Part shown: piece by piece, positions 1 to 8,213 of the stretch
Position numbering within the stretch: position 1 is the first letter of the stretch
How the letters are laid out: each line of letters starts with the position of its first letter
DNA from: Bradyrhizobium diazoefficiens
GTDB lineage: Bacteria > Pseudomonadota > Alphaproteobacteria > Rhizobiales > Xanthobacteraceae
Length of the DNA stretch: 64,000 nt
Direction: 5' to 3'
Assembly: GCF_016616425.1 (NCBI RefSeq)
Contig: NZ_CP067101.1
Span: 434,001-498,000 of the forward strand
Notes under the pieces: model-generated
Seen by the model: the letters and a program-made list of their open reading frames with translations, nothing else
Databases searched by the model: none
Told to the model about the DNA's origin: nothing
Program-made: the position numbers and the translations under genes

Positions 1-99
1 GATCTCCCTGATATCAAGACCGGCAATCACCCTGACCTATCCCACGACGGGCCGCAGTTCCTCGATATTTTGCGATCGGAACCGGGCGCCAAGCTGTAG
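1..99 (+). CDS. possible 3' end of an upstream gene
   Basis: Frame 1 is open from the window edge to a TAG at 97-99 and would encode 32 residues ending in FLDILRSEPGAKL. The peptide is hydrophilic and could be a genuine C-terminus, but several codons (CTA, GGG, CGA, TTG) are unusual for this window. No start or domain is visible because the window cuts it. I do not recognise the family. It could equally be chance open sequence. Confidence 0.28.
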   Translation, partial: DLPDIKTGNHPDLSHDGPQFLDILRSEPGAKL

Positions 100-376
100 G
101 AGATTTGATTTGCCCGGTCGACAGGTCGCAGTTGCCGTCTTGGGTGGGATGCAGGTTGCGCATATCCGCCGTTGTGCGGAAAATTGGCGCGCATGGCGGA
201 AATGGGACGAGGCTCGTGGTTCGCCCATGCGGCCTCCGGCATCGTGAGCCTTACCCGGCTGGAGCGACACTCCAGCCGCCATTGCCCGGGGCGTTCCAAC
301 AATAATTTCAATGCGCCTCGACCACGCCGAGAAAGGGTGAATATCCGTTCGATCTTTCGTTGGCGGACCGCCCTTC

Positions 377-386
377 TGGTATACCA
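377..386. promoter_or_regulatory. palindromic operator candidate TGGTATACCA
   Basis: TGGTATACCA is a perfect 10-base palindrome about 160 bases before sdhC. It is followed by a second imperfect dyad, CCAAG (385-389) ... CTTGG. The TGGT-AT-ACCA form resembles operators of FadR-subfamily GntR regulators, many of which respond to organic or fatty acids. The regulator is not known, so this assignment is inference from shape and position. Confidence 0.35.
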
Positions 387-457
387 AGCCTCTGATTGGC
401 CTTGGTTCATCAAGATTCTAGGGCTGAACCCCGGTTCGATTTATGGCGAATTGGTGA

Positions 458-486
458 TTGCGCCGGCGAAATCGACTCCGTAAATA
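458..486 (+). promoter_or_regulatory. weak promoter candidate for the sdh operon
   Basis: TTGCGC at 458-463 and TAAATA at 481-486 are separated by 17 bases. A transcript would start near 493 and leave a leader of about 55 bases before the sdhC ATG. The match to the -35 consensus is poor, so this is only a candidate. Confidence 0.22.
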
Positions 487-548
487 GGGCCGACCTTTCC
501 GATCCCCGCGCGCCCATGTTGGGCCGCAGCAAACATCAAAAGTCGCCC

Positions 549-947
549 ATGACCGCACGGATCGAACGACCGCTCTCGCCACACATGCAAGTCTACCGCT
601 GGACGCTGACGATGGCGCTGTCCATCGTCCACCGCGCGACCGGCATCGCCCTTTATGTCGGCACCCTGCTGCTGGCCTGGTGGCTGATTGCAGCGGCCTC
701 CGGCCCGGCCGCTTATGCGCATGTCCAGGCCTTCACCGGCAGCATCATCGGCCGTCTGATCGTGTTCGGCTACACCTGGGCGCTGATGCACCATATGCTG
801 AGCGGCATCCGGCACTTCGTGTGGGACCTCGGCTACGGCTTCAAGGCCAATGAGCGCGAAGCGCTGACCTGGAGCGCGCTGATCGGCGGTATCGTGCTGA
901 CGATGCTGGTCTGGATCATCGCCTATGCGATCGGAGGCGGACGATGA
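549..947 (+). CDS. sdhC: succinate dehydrogenase cytochrome b556 subunit
   Basis: 132 residues forming the larger membrane anchor of complex II, which holds heme b and the quinone site with SdhD. Three hydrophobic segments are visible at about 31-50, 66-84 and 108-127. The family signature SIVHRATG lies at about 25-32, and the heme-ligand region HHMLSGIRHFVWD at 81-93 matches the H-x3-G-x-R-H pattern. The ATG at 549 gives the usual family length; an in-frame ATG at 396 would add non-homologous sequence. The stop overlaps the sdhD start by four bases, so the two anchors are translationally coupled. Confidence 0.95.
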   Translation: MTARIERPLSPHMQVYRWTLTMALSIVHRATGIALYVGTLLLAWWLIAAASGPAAYAHVQAFTGSIIGRLIVFGYTWALMHHMLSGIRHFVWDLGYGFKANEREALTWSALIGGIVLTMLVWIIAYAIGGGR

Positions 948-1348
948 GCGCGACCGATACGCCCAAGCGCAGCATGCGCACCCCGCTCGGCCGCGTCCGC
1001 AATCTCGGCGCGGCGCATTCCGGCACCTCCGATTTCTGGCGCCAGCGCCTCACCGGCGTCGCCATGACGCTGCTGATGATCCCGGTGCTGGTGATCGTCA
1101 TGATGCTGCTCGGCCGCAACCAGGCCGGCGCCGCGCAAATCCTCGGCTCGCTGCCGATCGCGGTGATCCTCCTGCTCTTCATCTTCGCCAGCACCTGGCA
1201 CATGAAGATCGGCATGCAGGTGGTGATCGAGGACTACGTCCATAACGAGAAGCTGAAGCTCACCGCGATCATGCTCAACAACTTCTTCTCGATCGCCGTG
1301 GCACTCGCCTCGACCTACGCGATCCTGAAACTGTCCTCCGGAGTGTAA
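944..1348 (+). CDS. sdhD: succinate dehydrogenase hydrophobic membrane anchor subunit
   Basis: 134 residues, the small anchor of complex II. A hydrophilic N-terminus of about 35 residues is followed by three hydrophobic segments. The WHMKIGMQVVIEDYVH stretch has His86, the probable heme-side ligand, and the Asp97-Tyr98 pair found near the quinone site in the family. It overlaps sdhC by four bases (ATGA) and ends three bases before the sdhA ATG, so all three are on one transcript. Confidence 0.94.
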   Translation: MSATDTPKRSMRTPLGRVRNLGAAHSGTSDFWRQRLTGVAMTLLMIPVLVIVMMLLGRNQAGAAQILGSLPIAVILLLFIFASTWHMKIGMQVVIEDYVHNEKLKLTAIMLNNFFSIAVALASTYAILKLSSGV

Positions 1349-1351
1349 CCC

Positions 1352-3187
1352 ATGGCCACCACAACGAATGGCTCGGGCAACGGCGCTCCGGCCACCAACG
1401 GCAAAGCCTATCCGATCGAAGACCACACCTATGACGTCGTCGTGGTCGGCGCCGGCGGCGCGGGCTTGCGCGCGGTGGTCGGCTGCAGCGAAGCCGGTCT
1501 TCGTACCGCCTGCATCACAAAAGTGTTTCCGACCCGCTCGCACACGGTTGCGGCGCAGGGCGGTATCTCGGCTTCGCTCGGCAACATGCACAAGGACGAT
1601 TGGCGCTGGCACATGTACGACACCGTGAAGGGGTCGGACTGGCTCGGCGACCAGGACGCGATCGAATACATGGTGCGCAACGCGCCTGACGCGGTTTACG
1701 AGCTGGAGCATTGGGGCGTGCCGTTCTCGCGCACCGAGGACGGCAAGATCTACCAGCGTCCGTTCGGCGGCATGACCATGGACTATGGCAAGGGCCAAGC
1801 GCAGCGCACCTGCGCCGCCGCCGACCGCACCGGCCACGCCATGCTGCACACGATGTACGGCCAGTCGCTGCGCCACGCAGCCGAGTTCTTCATCGAGTTC
1901 TTCGCCATCGACTTGATCATGGACGATCAGGGGGTTTGTCGCGGCGTCATCGCGCTCAGGCTCGACGACGGCACGCTGCATCGCTTCCGCGCCCAGACCG
2001 TGATCCTGGCCACCGGCGGCTACGGCCGCGCTTACGCCTCCTGCACCTCCGCGCACACCTGCACCGGCGATGGCGGCGGCATGGTGCTGCGCGCCGGCCT
2101 GCCGATGCAGGACATGGAGTTCGTGCAGTTCCACCCGACCGGCATCTACGGCTCGGGCTGTCTCGTCACCGAAGGCGCGCGCGGCGAAGGCGGCTATCTC
2201 GTCAACTCCGAAGGCGAGCGCTTCATGGAGCGCTATGCGCCGTCAGCCAAGGACCTCGCTTCGCGCGACGTCGTCTCGCGCGCGATGACCATCGAGATCC
2301 GCGAAGGGCGCGGCGTCGGCAAGAAGAAGGACCACATCTTCCTGCATCTCGACCACCTCGATCCCGCGGTGCTGGCCGAGCGGCTGCCGGGCATCTCCGA
2401 GTCCGCAAAGATCTTCGCCAATGTCGACGTGACACGCGAGCCGATCCCGATCGTGCCGACCGTGCACTACAATATGGGCGGCATCCCCACGAACTATCAC
2501 GGTGAGGTGCTGACCAAGAAGAACGGCGACGACAACGCAATCATCCCCGGCCTGATGGCGATCGGCGAAGCCGCCTGCGTCTCCGTGCACGGCGCCAACC
2601 GGCTCGGCTCGAACTCGCTGATCGATCTCGTCGTGTTCGGGCGCGCCGCGGCGCTCCGCCTCGCCGAGAAGCTCACGCCCAACGCCGAACAGCCGGAGCT
2701 GCCGGCGAACTCGGCCGAACTCGCGCTCGGTCGTCTCGACCATTACCGCTACGCCTCCGGCGGCACGCCAACCGCGAAACTGCGCGAAGGCATGCAGCAC
2801 GTGATGCAGAACAATTGCGCGGTGTTCCGCACCGGCGAGGTGCTGAGCGAAGGCCAGAACCTGATCGCGAAGGTCCACAGCGGCATCACCGACATCGCCG
2901 TGTCCGACCGCTCGCTGGTGTGGAATTCGGACCTCGTCGAGACGCTCGAGTTCGACAATCTGATCTCGCAGGCGGTGGTGACGATGAACTCGGCCGCCAA
3001 CCGCACCGAGAGCCGCGGCGCCCATGCCCGCGAGGACTTCTCCGAACGCGACGACAAGAATTGGATGAAGCACACGCTGGCCTGGCTGGACGATGCCGGC
3101 AAGGTCAAGATCGAGTACCGCCCGGTTCACGACTACACCATGACCAACGACGTGCAGTACATCCCGCCGAAGGCGCGCGTGTACTGA
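1352..3187 (+). CDS. sdhA: succinate dehydrogenase flavoprotein subunit
   Basis: 611 residues; oxidises succinate to fumarate in the TCA cycle and passes electrons to the iron-sulfur subunit. The dinucleotide-binding GAGGAG loop is at about 33-38, and SHTVAAQGG contains His64, the expected site of covalent FAD attachment. The capping-domain Arg in TEGARGEGG and the His in [10 protein letters not shown] are also present. Length is normal for the family. It starts three bases after sdhD; a 42-base palindrome lies between it and sdhB. Confidence 0.97.
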   Translation: MATTTNGSGNGAPATNGKAYPIEDHTYDVVVVGAGGAGLRAVVGCSEAGLRTACITKVFPTRSHTVAAQGGISASLGNMHKDDWRWHMYDTVKGSDWLGDQDAIEYMVRNAPDAVYELEHWGVPFSRTEDGKIYQRPFGGMTMDYGKGQAQRTCAAADRTGHAMLHTMYGQSLRHAAEFFIEFFAIDLIMDDQGVCRGVIALRLDDGTLHRFRAQTVILATGGYGRAYASCTSAHTCTGDGGGMVLRAGLPMQDMEFVQFHPTGIYGSGCLVTEGARGEGGYLVNSEGERFMERYAPSAKDLASRDVVSRAMTIEIREGRGVGKKKDHIFLHLDHLDPAVLAERLPGISESAKIFANVDVTREPIPIVPTVHYNMGGIPTNYHGEVLTKKNGDDNAIIPGLMAIGEAACVSVHGANRLGSNSLIDLVVFGRAAALRLAEKLTPNAEQPELPANSAELALGRLDHYRYASGGTPTAKLREGMQHVMQNNCAVFRTGEVLSEGQNLIAKVHSGITDIAVSDRSLVWNSDLVETLEFDNLISQAVVTMNSAANRTESRGAHAREDFSERDDKNWMKHTLAWLDDAGKVKIEYRPVHDYTMTNDVQYIPPKARVY

Positions 3188-3199
3188 TCAAACAGCAGC

Positions 3200-3241
3200 C
3201 GTCATTCCGGGGCGATGCGCAGCATCGAACCCGGAATGACG
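3200..3241. repeat. CGTCATTCC-type intergenic palindrome inside the sdh operon
   Basis: A 42-base palindrome with outer arms CGTCATTCCGGG and CCCGGAATGACG and an inner hairpin CGATGC-GCA-GCATCG. It belongs to the interspersed family seen again at 20281, 31605 and elsewhere. Here it sits between two genes of one operon, where a transcript hairpin could affect processing or stability. There is no T-run, so it is not a typical terminator. Confidence 0.85.
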
Positions 3242-3254
3242 AAAGGTTAGAGCA

Positions 3255-4037
3255 ATGGTTGAATTCGCACTTCCGAAGAACTCCAAGATTTCCGGCGGCA
3301 AGACCTGGCCGAAGCCCCCGGGCGCGACAGAGGTTCGCGAGTTCCGCATCTATCGCTGGAATCCGGACGACGGCAAGAATCCGAGCGTCGATACCTACTA
3401 TGTCGATACCAACGATTGCGGTCCGATGGTGCTGGACGGCCTGATCTGGATCAAGAACCACATCGACCCGTCGCTGACCTTTCGCCGCTCCTGCCGCGAG
3501 GGCGTCTGCGGCTCCTGTGCCATGAATATCGACGGCCAGAACACGCTCGCCTGCACCCGCTCGATGCACGACGTGAAGGACGGCGCGGTGAAGATCAACC
3601 CGCTGCCGCACCAGCCTGTCGTGAAGGACCTCGTTCCTGATCTGACCAACTTCTATGCGCAATACGCCTCGATCGAGCCGTGGCTGAAGACGACCTCGCC
3701 GACGCCGCAGAAGGAATGGCGCCAGACCCACGAGGATCGCGAGAAGCTCGACGGCCTCTACGAGTGCATCCTCTGCGCCTGCTGCTCGACCTCCTGCCCG
3801 AGCTATTGGTGGAACAGCGAACGCTATCTCGGTCCCGCCGCGCTGCTCCAGGCCAATCGCTGGGTCTCCGATTCGCGCGACGAGGCGACCGGCGAACGGC
3901 TCGACAATCTCGAGGATCCGTTCCGCCTCTACCGCTGCCACACCATCATGAACTGCGCCAAGGCCTGCCCGAAGGGGCTGAACCCGGCCGAAGCCATCGC
4001 CGAGCTCAAGCTCAAGATGGTCGAGCGCCAGATCTGA
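3255..4037 (+). CDS. sdhB: succinate dehydrogenase iron-sulfur subunit
   Basis: 260 residues carrying electrons from SdhA to the quinone site. The [2Fe-2S] ferredoxin-like cluster is marked by [13 protein letters not shown] and a later Cys in TLAC. The [4Fe-4S] ligands are in [12 protein letters not shown], and the [3Fe-4S] ligands in [14 protein letters not shown]. The N-terminal domain is about 20 residues longer than the E. coli protein, normal for alphaproteobacteria. It is last in sdhCDAB; a hairpin follows at 4058. Confidence 0.97.
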   Translation: MVEFALPKNSKISGGKTWPKPPGATEVREFRIYRWNPDDGKNPSVDTYYVDTNDCGPMVLDGLIWIKNHIDPSLTFRRSCREGVCGSCAMNIDGQNTLACTRSMHDVKDGAVKINPLPHQPVVKDLVPDLTNFYAQYASIEPWLKTTSPTPQKEWRQTHEDREKLDGLYECILCACCSTSCPSYWWNSERYLGPAALLQANRWVSDSRDEATGERLDNLEDPFRLYRCHTIMNCAKACPKGLNPAEAIAELKLKMVERQI

Positions 4038-4057
4038 GACGCAGTTCATGCTTCGCA

Positions 4058-4078
4058 TCCCGGCCAAACTGGCCGGGA
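4058..4078 (+). terminator. hairpin after sdhB, possible terminator
   Basis: TCCCGGCCA and TGGCCGGGA form a perfect 9-bp stem with an AAC loop, 20 bases past the sdhB stop. There is no clear T-run, so it may stabilise the transcript end or be a short relative of the CCCGG palindromes rather than a strong intrinsic terminator. Confidence 0.45.
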
Positions 4079-4225
4079 CGTTCTGAGATCGCAGTCAATT
4101 CGAGTAGAATTTTCTCCGACCCGTCGCGCGCGCAAATTTTCGGCTCGCAACCAACGGTTCCCGCATAAGCTGCTTCCTTCCCCGCGCGAGATTCAGTTAA
4201 GCTCCGTTTCAGGGACGGAGCGACT

Positions 4226-6379
4226 GTGCAGAGGGCGCAACGCAACTCGCTGAGGCTGTTGCAGTGGATGATGGCGGCATCCCTGGCGCTGCCGGTTGCG
4301 CTGTTCGTGATCGCCGCCGCGATCTCCTATAATTCGACCAGGGACATTGCCGACCGGGAGATCGAGCGCACGCTTGACGTCGTACATGAGCACGCGCTCA
4401 AGGTGTTCGAGACCATCGATCGCAGCCTTTCCGAGCTCAACGAGGTGGTCCGCGGCCTCCCCGACGAAACCATCCGGGCGCGCGAGCCGGCGCTGCACCG
4501 CCGCCTGAAACGGCTGACCGATTCGCTGCCACAGCTCAAATCGGCCTGGATCTTCGGCGCGGATGGAAAAGCGCTGGTCAACAGCCTCGCCTCGCCGCCG
4601 CCGGAGGTGAGCTTTGCAGACCGCGACTATTTCTACGCCCATGTCGACCAGGCCATCGGCACATTCATCGGCATGGCCCTGACGCCCCGCCCGCCCTATC
4701 AGGGCGCGCGCTTCTTTGGGGTGAGCCGCCGCCGCGACAGCGACGATGGCAGCTTCATCGGCGTGATCCAGGCCTCGGTCCTCCCCGAATATTTCGAGAG
4801 TTTCTATGCGCGCATCGGCTCCGATGCCGGCAGCTTCTTCGCGATGGGGCGCACCGACGGCGCGCTGCTCGCGCAATTTCCGCGGCTCGACCGCGACCTT
4901 CGGCTCGATCCGACAGGACCGGTCGGCCGGGAAATCGCGGCTCACCCCGAGCACAGTCTCATCACCGTCGCCTGGCCGTCGGACGGGATCGAGCGTCGCA
5001 TTGGCTACCGACGCGTCTCGAACTACCCGATCTATGTCAGCGCCGGGCTCGAAACCTCGGCGATCCGCGCGCGCTGGTTCGCCACAATGGGCCAGCATCT
5101 GGTGTTCGGTGTTCCCGCCACCGCACTTCTGTTTCTGTTGCTGGCGCTGGCGTTGCGGCGCACCCAGCACCTTCAGGCCGAAGCCGCAAAGCGGCATGAG
5201 GCCGAGGAGGCACTCAAGCATAGCCAGCGTCTGGAGGCGCTCGGACAGCTCACCGGCGGCGTCGCGCACGATTTCAACAATTTGCTGACGGTGATCCGTG
5301 CCTCGGTCGACCTGCTGAACCGGCCGCAACTGACCGAGGAGCGGCGCCAGCGCTACATTACCGCGATCGTCGATGCGGTCGCGCGCGCCGCCAAGCTGAC
5401 CTCGCAGCTGCTCGCCTTTGCGCGGCGTCAGACCCTGAAGCCGGAGGTGTTCGACGTCGGCGAGCGGATGCAGGCGCTGCACGACATGCTTGCGCCCCTG
5501 CTGGGGTCGGCCATCGAGATCGCCATGCGCCTGCCCACGGAGCCCTGCCTCGTCCGTGCCGATGCCGGCCAGTTCGAGACGGCGCTGATCAACATGGCGA
5601 CCAACGCGCGCGATGCCATGCAGGGCAAGGGCAGGATCACCTTCAAGGTCGAGCCCGCGACGGTCGTTCCGGACACGCTCGCCGGCGCCTCGGGCAACCG
5701 GATCCCGGTCAATCATGGTTTCGTCCGCGTGACCGTCAGCGACACCGGCGTCGGCATTCCCGCCGCCCGACTCGGGCGCATCTTCGAGCCGTTCTTCACC
5801 ACCAAGCAGGTCGGCCACGGCACCGGCCTCGGCCTGTCCCAGGTGTTCGGCTTCGCCCGGCAATCCGGCGGCGAAGTGACGGTCACGAGCGAGGTGGGGC
5901 ATGGCAGCACCTTCTCGCTCTATCTGCCGCGCGTGTCGCCGGATCTGGTGCCGCAGCGGCAGGCGCCGAATACCGCACCGGCGGTAGCCGGCAGCGGCAT
6001 GTCGGTCTTGGTGGTCGAGGACAATATCGAGCTCGCCAATTTCGCCGCCGACGGCCTCACCGAGCTCGGCTACAGCATCACGCTGGTTGACAATGCAGCC
6101 GATGCACTCGCCGAGCTCGTCGTGGACGCGGATCGCTTCGACGTCGTGTTCTCGGATGTCGTGATGCCCGGGATGACCGGACTCGATCTGGCGCAGGCCA
6201 TCCGCGACCGCGGCATCGGCGTGCCGGTCGTGCTGACCACGGGCTACAGCCAGGCCCTGTCACAAGATGGCGTTGCCGGCTTCGATCTCGTGCAAAAGCC
6301 CTATTCGATCGAGGAGCTGTCGCGCGTTCTGCATCGGGCGGCCCGGGTCCGGCGCGTCCGGGACGGTGCCGCCGAATAG
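4226..6379 (+). CDS. membrane hybrid histidine kinase with receiver domain
   Basis: 717 residues. A membrane segment at about 17-35 is followed by a long extracytoplasmic sensing region (about 36-285, Cache-like by layout), then a second membrane segment near 290-310. The H-box LGQLTGGVAHDFNN puts the phospho-accepting His near residue 350. N-box NMATNARDAM, DTGVGIP and GTGLGLS mark the ATPase domain. A C-terminal receiver has VEDN and the phospho-acceptor Asp in FSDVVMPGMTG (about 644), with KPYS at the end. The GTG start has AGGGACGGAG just upstream; an ATG at 4268 is an alternative. It is an orphan: no response regulator gene adjoins it. Confidence 0.92.
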   Translation: MQRAQRNSLRLLQWMMAASLALPVALFVIAAAISYNSTRDIADREIERTLDVVHEHALKVFETIDRSLSELNEVVRGLPDETIRAREPALHRRLKRLTDSLPQLKSAWIFGADGKALVNSLASPPPEVSFADRDYFYAHVDQAIGTFIGMALTPRPPYQGARFFGVSRRRDSDDGSFIGVIQASVLPEYFESFYARIGSDAGSFFAMGRTDGALLAQFPRLDRDLRLDPTGPVGREIAAHPEHSLITVAWPSDGIERRIGYRRVSNYPIYVSAGLETSAIRARWFATMGQHLVFGVPATALLFLLLALALRRTQHLQAEAAKRHEAEEALKHSQRLEALGQLTGGVAHDFNNLLTVIRASVDLLNRPQLTEERRQRYITAIVDAVARAAKLTSQLLAFARRQTLKPEVFDVGERMQALHDMLAPLLGSAIEIAMRLPTEPCLVRADAGQFETALINMATNARDAMQGKGRITFKVEPATVVPDTLAGASGNRIPVNHGFVRVTVSDTGVGIPAARLGRIFEPFFTTKQVGHGTGLGLSQVFGFARQSGGEVTVTSEVGHGSTFSLYLPRVSPDLVPQRQAPNTAPAVAGSGMSVLVVEDNIELANFAADGLTELGYSITLVDNAADALAELVVDADRFDVVFSDVVMPGMTGLDLAQAIRDRGIGVPVVLTTGYSQALSQDGVAGFDLVQKPYSIEELSRVLHRAARVRRVRDGAAE

Positions 6380-6429
6380 CGCTGCGATGCAGCCCGCATC
6401 GAACGTTGGAGTCCTCATCAAAACCGGCT

Positions 6430-7287
6430 ATGCATGCGCCGCTTGCAACGAGGATCGCCTGCTTGACGACCGACAACACGCCTTCGTCCGCGCCGTTCGG
6501 CGCGTTTGCGCCCAATGCGGCGCAGGCCGCGATCATCCGCCTCGCGTCGCGATCAGGGCTGAAGCGCGGCGCATTCCGGCCGTGGCTGTCGCGGCTGGTC
6601 GATCTGCTGCGCGGCGGTCCGCTCGACGTGCAATATCAGGGCGCCTCGTTCCGGCTCTATCACCAGGGCAGCGCGACCGAGCGCGGTGCGCTGTTCAATC
6701 CCGACTACAATCTCGACGAGCTCGACTTCCTGCGCCAGCACACTCCCGCAGGCGGCGTGTTCGTCGATGTCGGCGCCAATGTCGGCACCTTTGCGCTGGT
6801 GATGGCGCGACAGGTCGGCAGCACGGGCAAGGTGGTTGCGATCGAGCCCCATCCGATCACGTTTGGACGACTCTCCTTCAATCAAGCCGCATCGAAGGCG
6901 AGCCAGGTGCATCTGGTACAGGCCGCAGCCGGCGAGAGCGACGGCGAGCTGATGATCGAGAGCGGCGGCGGCAATCTCGGCGCCACCCACGTCGTCACCG
7001 GCGCGGCCAGCACTGACGCGATTAAGGTGCCGTCGCTGCGGCTGACGCGCATTCTCGACGAGGCCGGCGTCCGCCAAGTCGATTCGCTGAAGATCGACGT
7101 CGAAGGTTTCGAGGACCGCGTGCTGATCGCCTTCTTCCGTCACGCGCCGCAATCGCTGTGGCCACGGGCGGTGGTGATCGAGCACCTGTCACAACAGGAA
7201 TGGCAGCAGGATTGTATCGCTGACATGGTCGCGCGCGGCTTTGCGATCGTGCGGAGGACACGGAGCAATACGTTCCTGTCGCGCTGA
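6430..7287 (+). CDS. FkbM family methyltransferase
   Basis: About 285 residues from the ATG at 6430; a TTG at 6406 is possible. The SAM-binding loop FVDVGANVGTFALVMA, the acidic second motif VVAIEPHP and DSLKIDVEGFEDRVL are characteristic of the FkbM (Methyltransf_21) family, whose members O-methylate sugars or small molecules. The substrate cannot be read from the sequence. It follows the kinase by about 50 bases on the same strand, but no functional link is evident. Confidence 0.85.
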   Translation: MHAPLATRIACLTTDNTPSSAPFGAFAPNAAQAAIIRLASRSGLKRGAFRPWLSRLVDLLRGGPLDVQYQGASFRLYHQGSATERGALFNPDYNLDELDFLRQHTPAGGVFVDVGANVGTFALVMARQVGSTGKVVAIEPHPITFGRLSFNQAASKASQVHLVQAAAGESDGELMIESGGGNLGATHVVTGAASTDAIKVPSLRLTRILDEAGVRQVDSLKIDVEGFEDRVLIAFFRHAPQSLWPRAVVIEHLSQQEWQQDCIADMVARGFAIVRRTRSNTFLSR

Positions 7288-7312
7288 CGAGAACGAACAA
7301 GGGAGGCCAGCG

Positions 7313-7701
7313 ATGATCGACCATTTGGGTTTTTCCGTCTCCGACTATGAGCGCGCGAAAGCGTTCTACGCCGAGGCGCTGGCGCCCCTCGGCTACGGCC
7401 TGATCATGGAAGTCACGGCGGAGCAGACCGGCCACGCTTCCGCCGCAGGTTTCGGCGCCGACGGCAAGCCGGACTTCTGGATCGGCGGCGAAGGCGCGAT
7501 GAACAAGCCGGTGCATGTCGCGATCGCGGCCCCAAGGACCGTGCCACCGTCGACGCCTTCTACAGGGCGGCCATCGCGGCGGGCGGACGCGACAACGGTC
7601 CGCCCGGCATCCGCCCGCATTACCATCCGAACTACTATGGCGCCTTCGTGCTCGATCCTGACGGCCACAACATCGAGGCCGTCTGCCACACTCCGGAATA
7701 A
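7313..7701 (+). pseudogene. VOC-family (glyoxalase-like) gene with a frameshift
   Basis: The ATG at 7313 follows GGGAGG at 7301. The first frame gives MIDHLGFSVSDYERAKAFY and runs to HVAIAA, a normal N-terminal half of a vicinal-oxygen-chelate protein. At the CCCC run 7530-7533 the reading must move to another frame to continue as KDRATVDAFYRAAIAAGG and end FVLDPDGHNIEAVCHTPE at the TAA 7699-7701. One extra C would restore a full protein of about 129 residues. So either the gene has a recent one-base deletion or the sequence has an error in the C-run. Confidence 0.85.
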
Positions 7702-7776
7702 GGCAGATCCAGCGCGCTGCGATGCGGGAACATCGGCGCGGCATCATCGTTGTCGTCTTTCGGACAACTGAACTCG

Positions 7777-8028
7777 ATGATGCTGATGCCGATCGAACCG
7801 CCCGAGATTCCGCCGTCAACGCCCGGTACTCCCGTCGAGCCACCGCCCGGAATTCCGCCAGGCAATCCGCAGCCTGAGATTACGCCGCCGGTGCGCGAGC
7901 CCGGCTCGCCATCGCGGCCCGACGAATTACCGGGCCGCATGCCGGAAGAGATTCCGCCACGCGGGCCGAACGGACCACGCACGCCAAGTCCTGCGACGGA
8001 TGCAAATCCGCCGCGGGATTGCGCATAA
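7777..8028 (+). CDS. small proline-rich protein of unknown function
   Basis: 83 residues from the ATG at 7777 (a TTG at 7750 would add nine). It is dominated by short Pro-Glu-rich units such as EPPEIPP, TPGTPVEPPPG and PEEIPPRGP. There is no signal peptide, membrane segment or recognisable domain. The minus strand is also open here but would encode a Gly/Ser-rich shadow. Composition matches the low-complexity part of the next gene in style only. Whether it is translated is uncertain. Confidence 0.45.
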   Translation: MMLMPIEPPEIPPSTPGTPVEPPPGIPPGNPQPEITPPVREPGSPSRPDELPGRMPEEIPPRGPNGPRTPSPATDANPPRDCA

Positions 8029-8213
8029 GCCGCCCATCGCATGTAGGGCAATTGCAACCAGCGTCTGAATGCGCAATGAACGTCGCTTGAGTGACGTGAT
8101 TTCCGTGCAGAAATAAATCGGGCCGCGATCTCTTCACCCGCCACAATCCGGCCTAACGCGTAGCTGTTCATCCCAACACTTCGTCAAAGAACCTTCCGGG
8201 GAAGCTCACCACC

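Larger units (their letters stand above)
100..548. other. non-coding region upstream of sdhC
   Basis: About 450 bases precede the sdhC start. Open frames exist on both strands, but none has a recognisable protein, an upstream ribosome site or alphaproteobacterial codon use, so I treat the stretch as the sdh control region. It carries a palindromic operator candidate at 377-386 and a weak promoter-like pair at 458-486. The base composition is visibly less GC-rich than in the flanking genes. Confidence 0.55.

Noticed and set aside
923..2134. A 403-residue open frame on the minus strand over sdhD and sdhA
   Set aside because: It is the GC-rich antisense shadow of sdhD/sdhA, with Arg/His/Ala/Gly-rich low-complexity protein and no known domain.
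4193..5902. A 569-residue minus-strand frame over the histidine kinase
   Set aside because: Antisense shadow; the plus-strand kinase has every expected motif.
7635..8171. A 178-residue minus-strand frame over the small proline-rich gene
   Set aside because: Gly/Ser repeats reflect the Pro-rich codons on the other strand; no start context.
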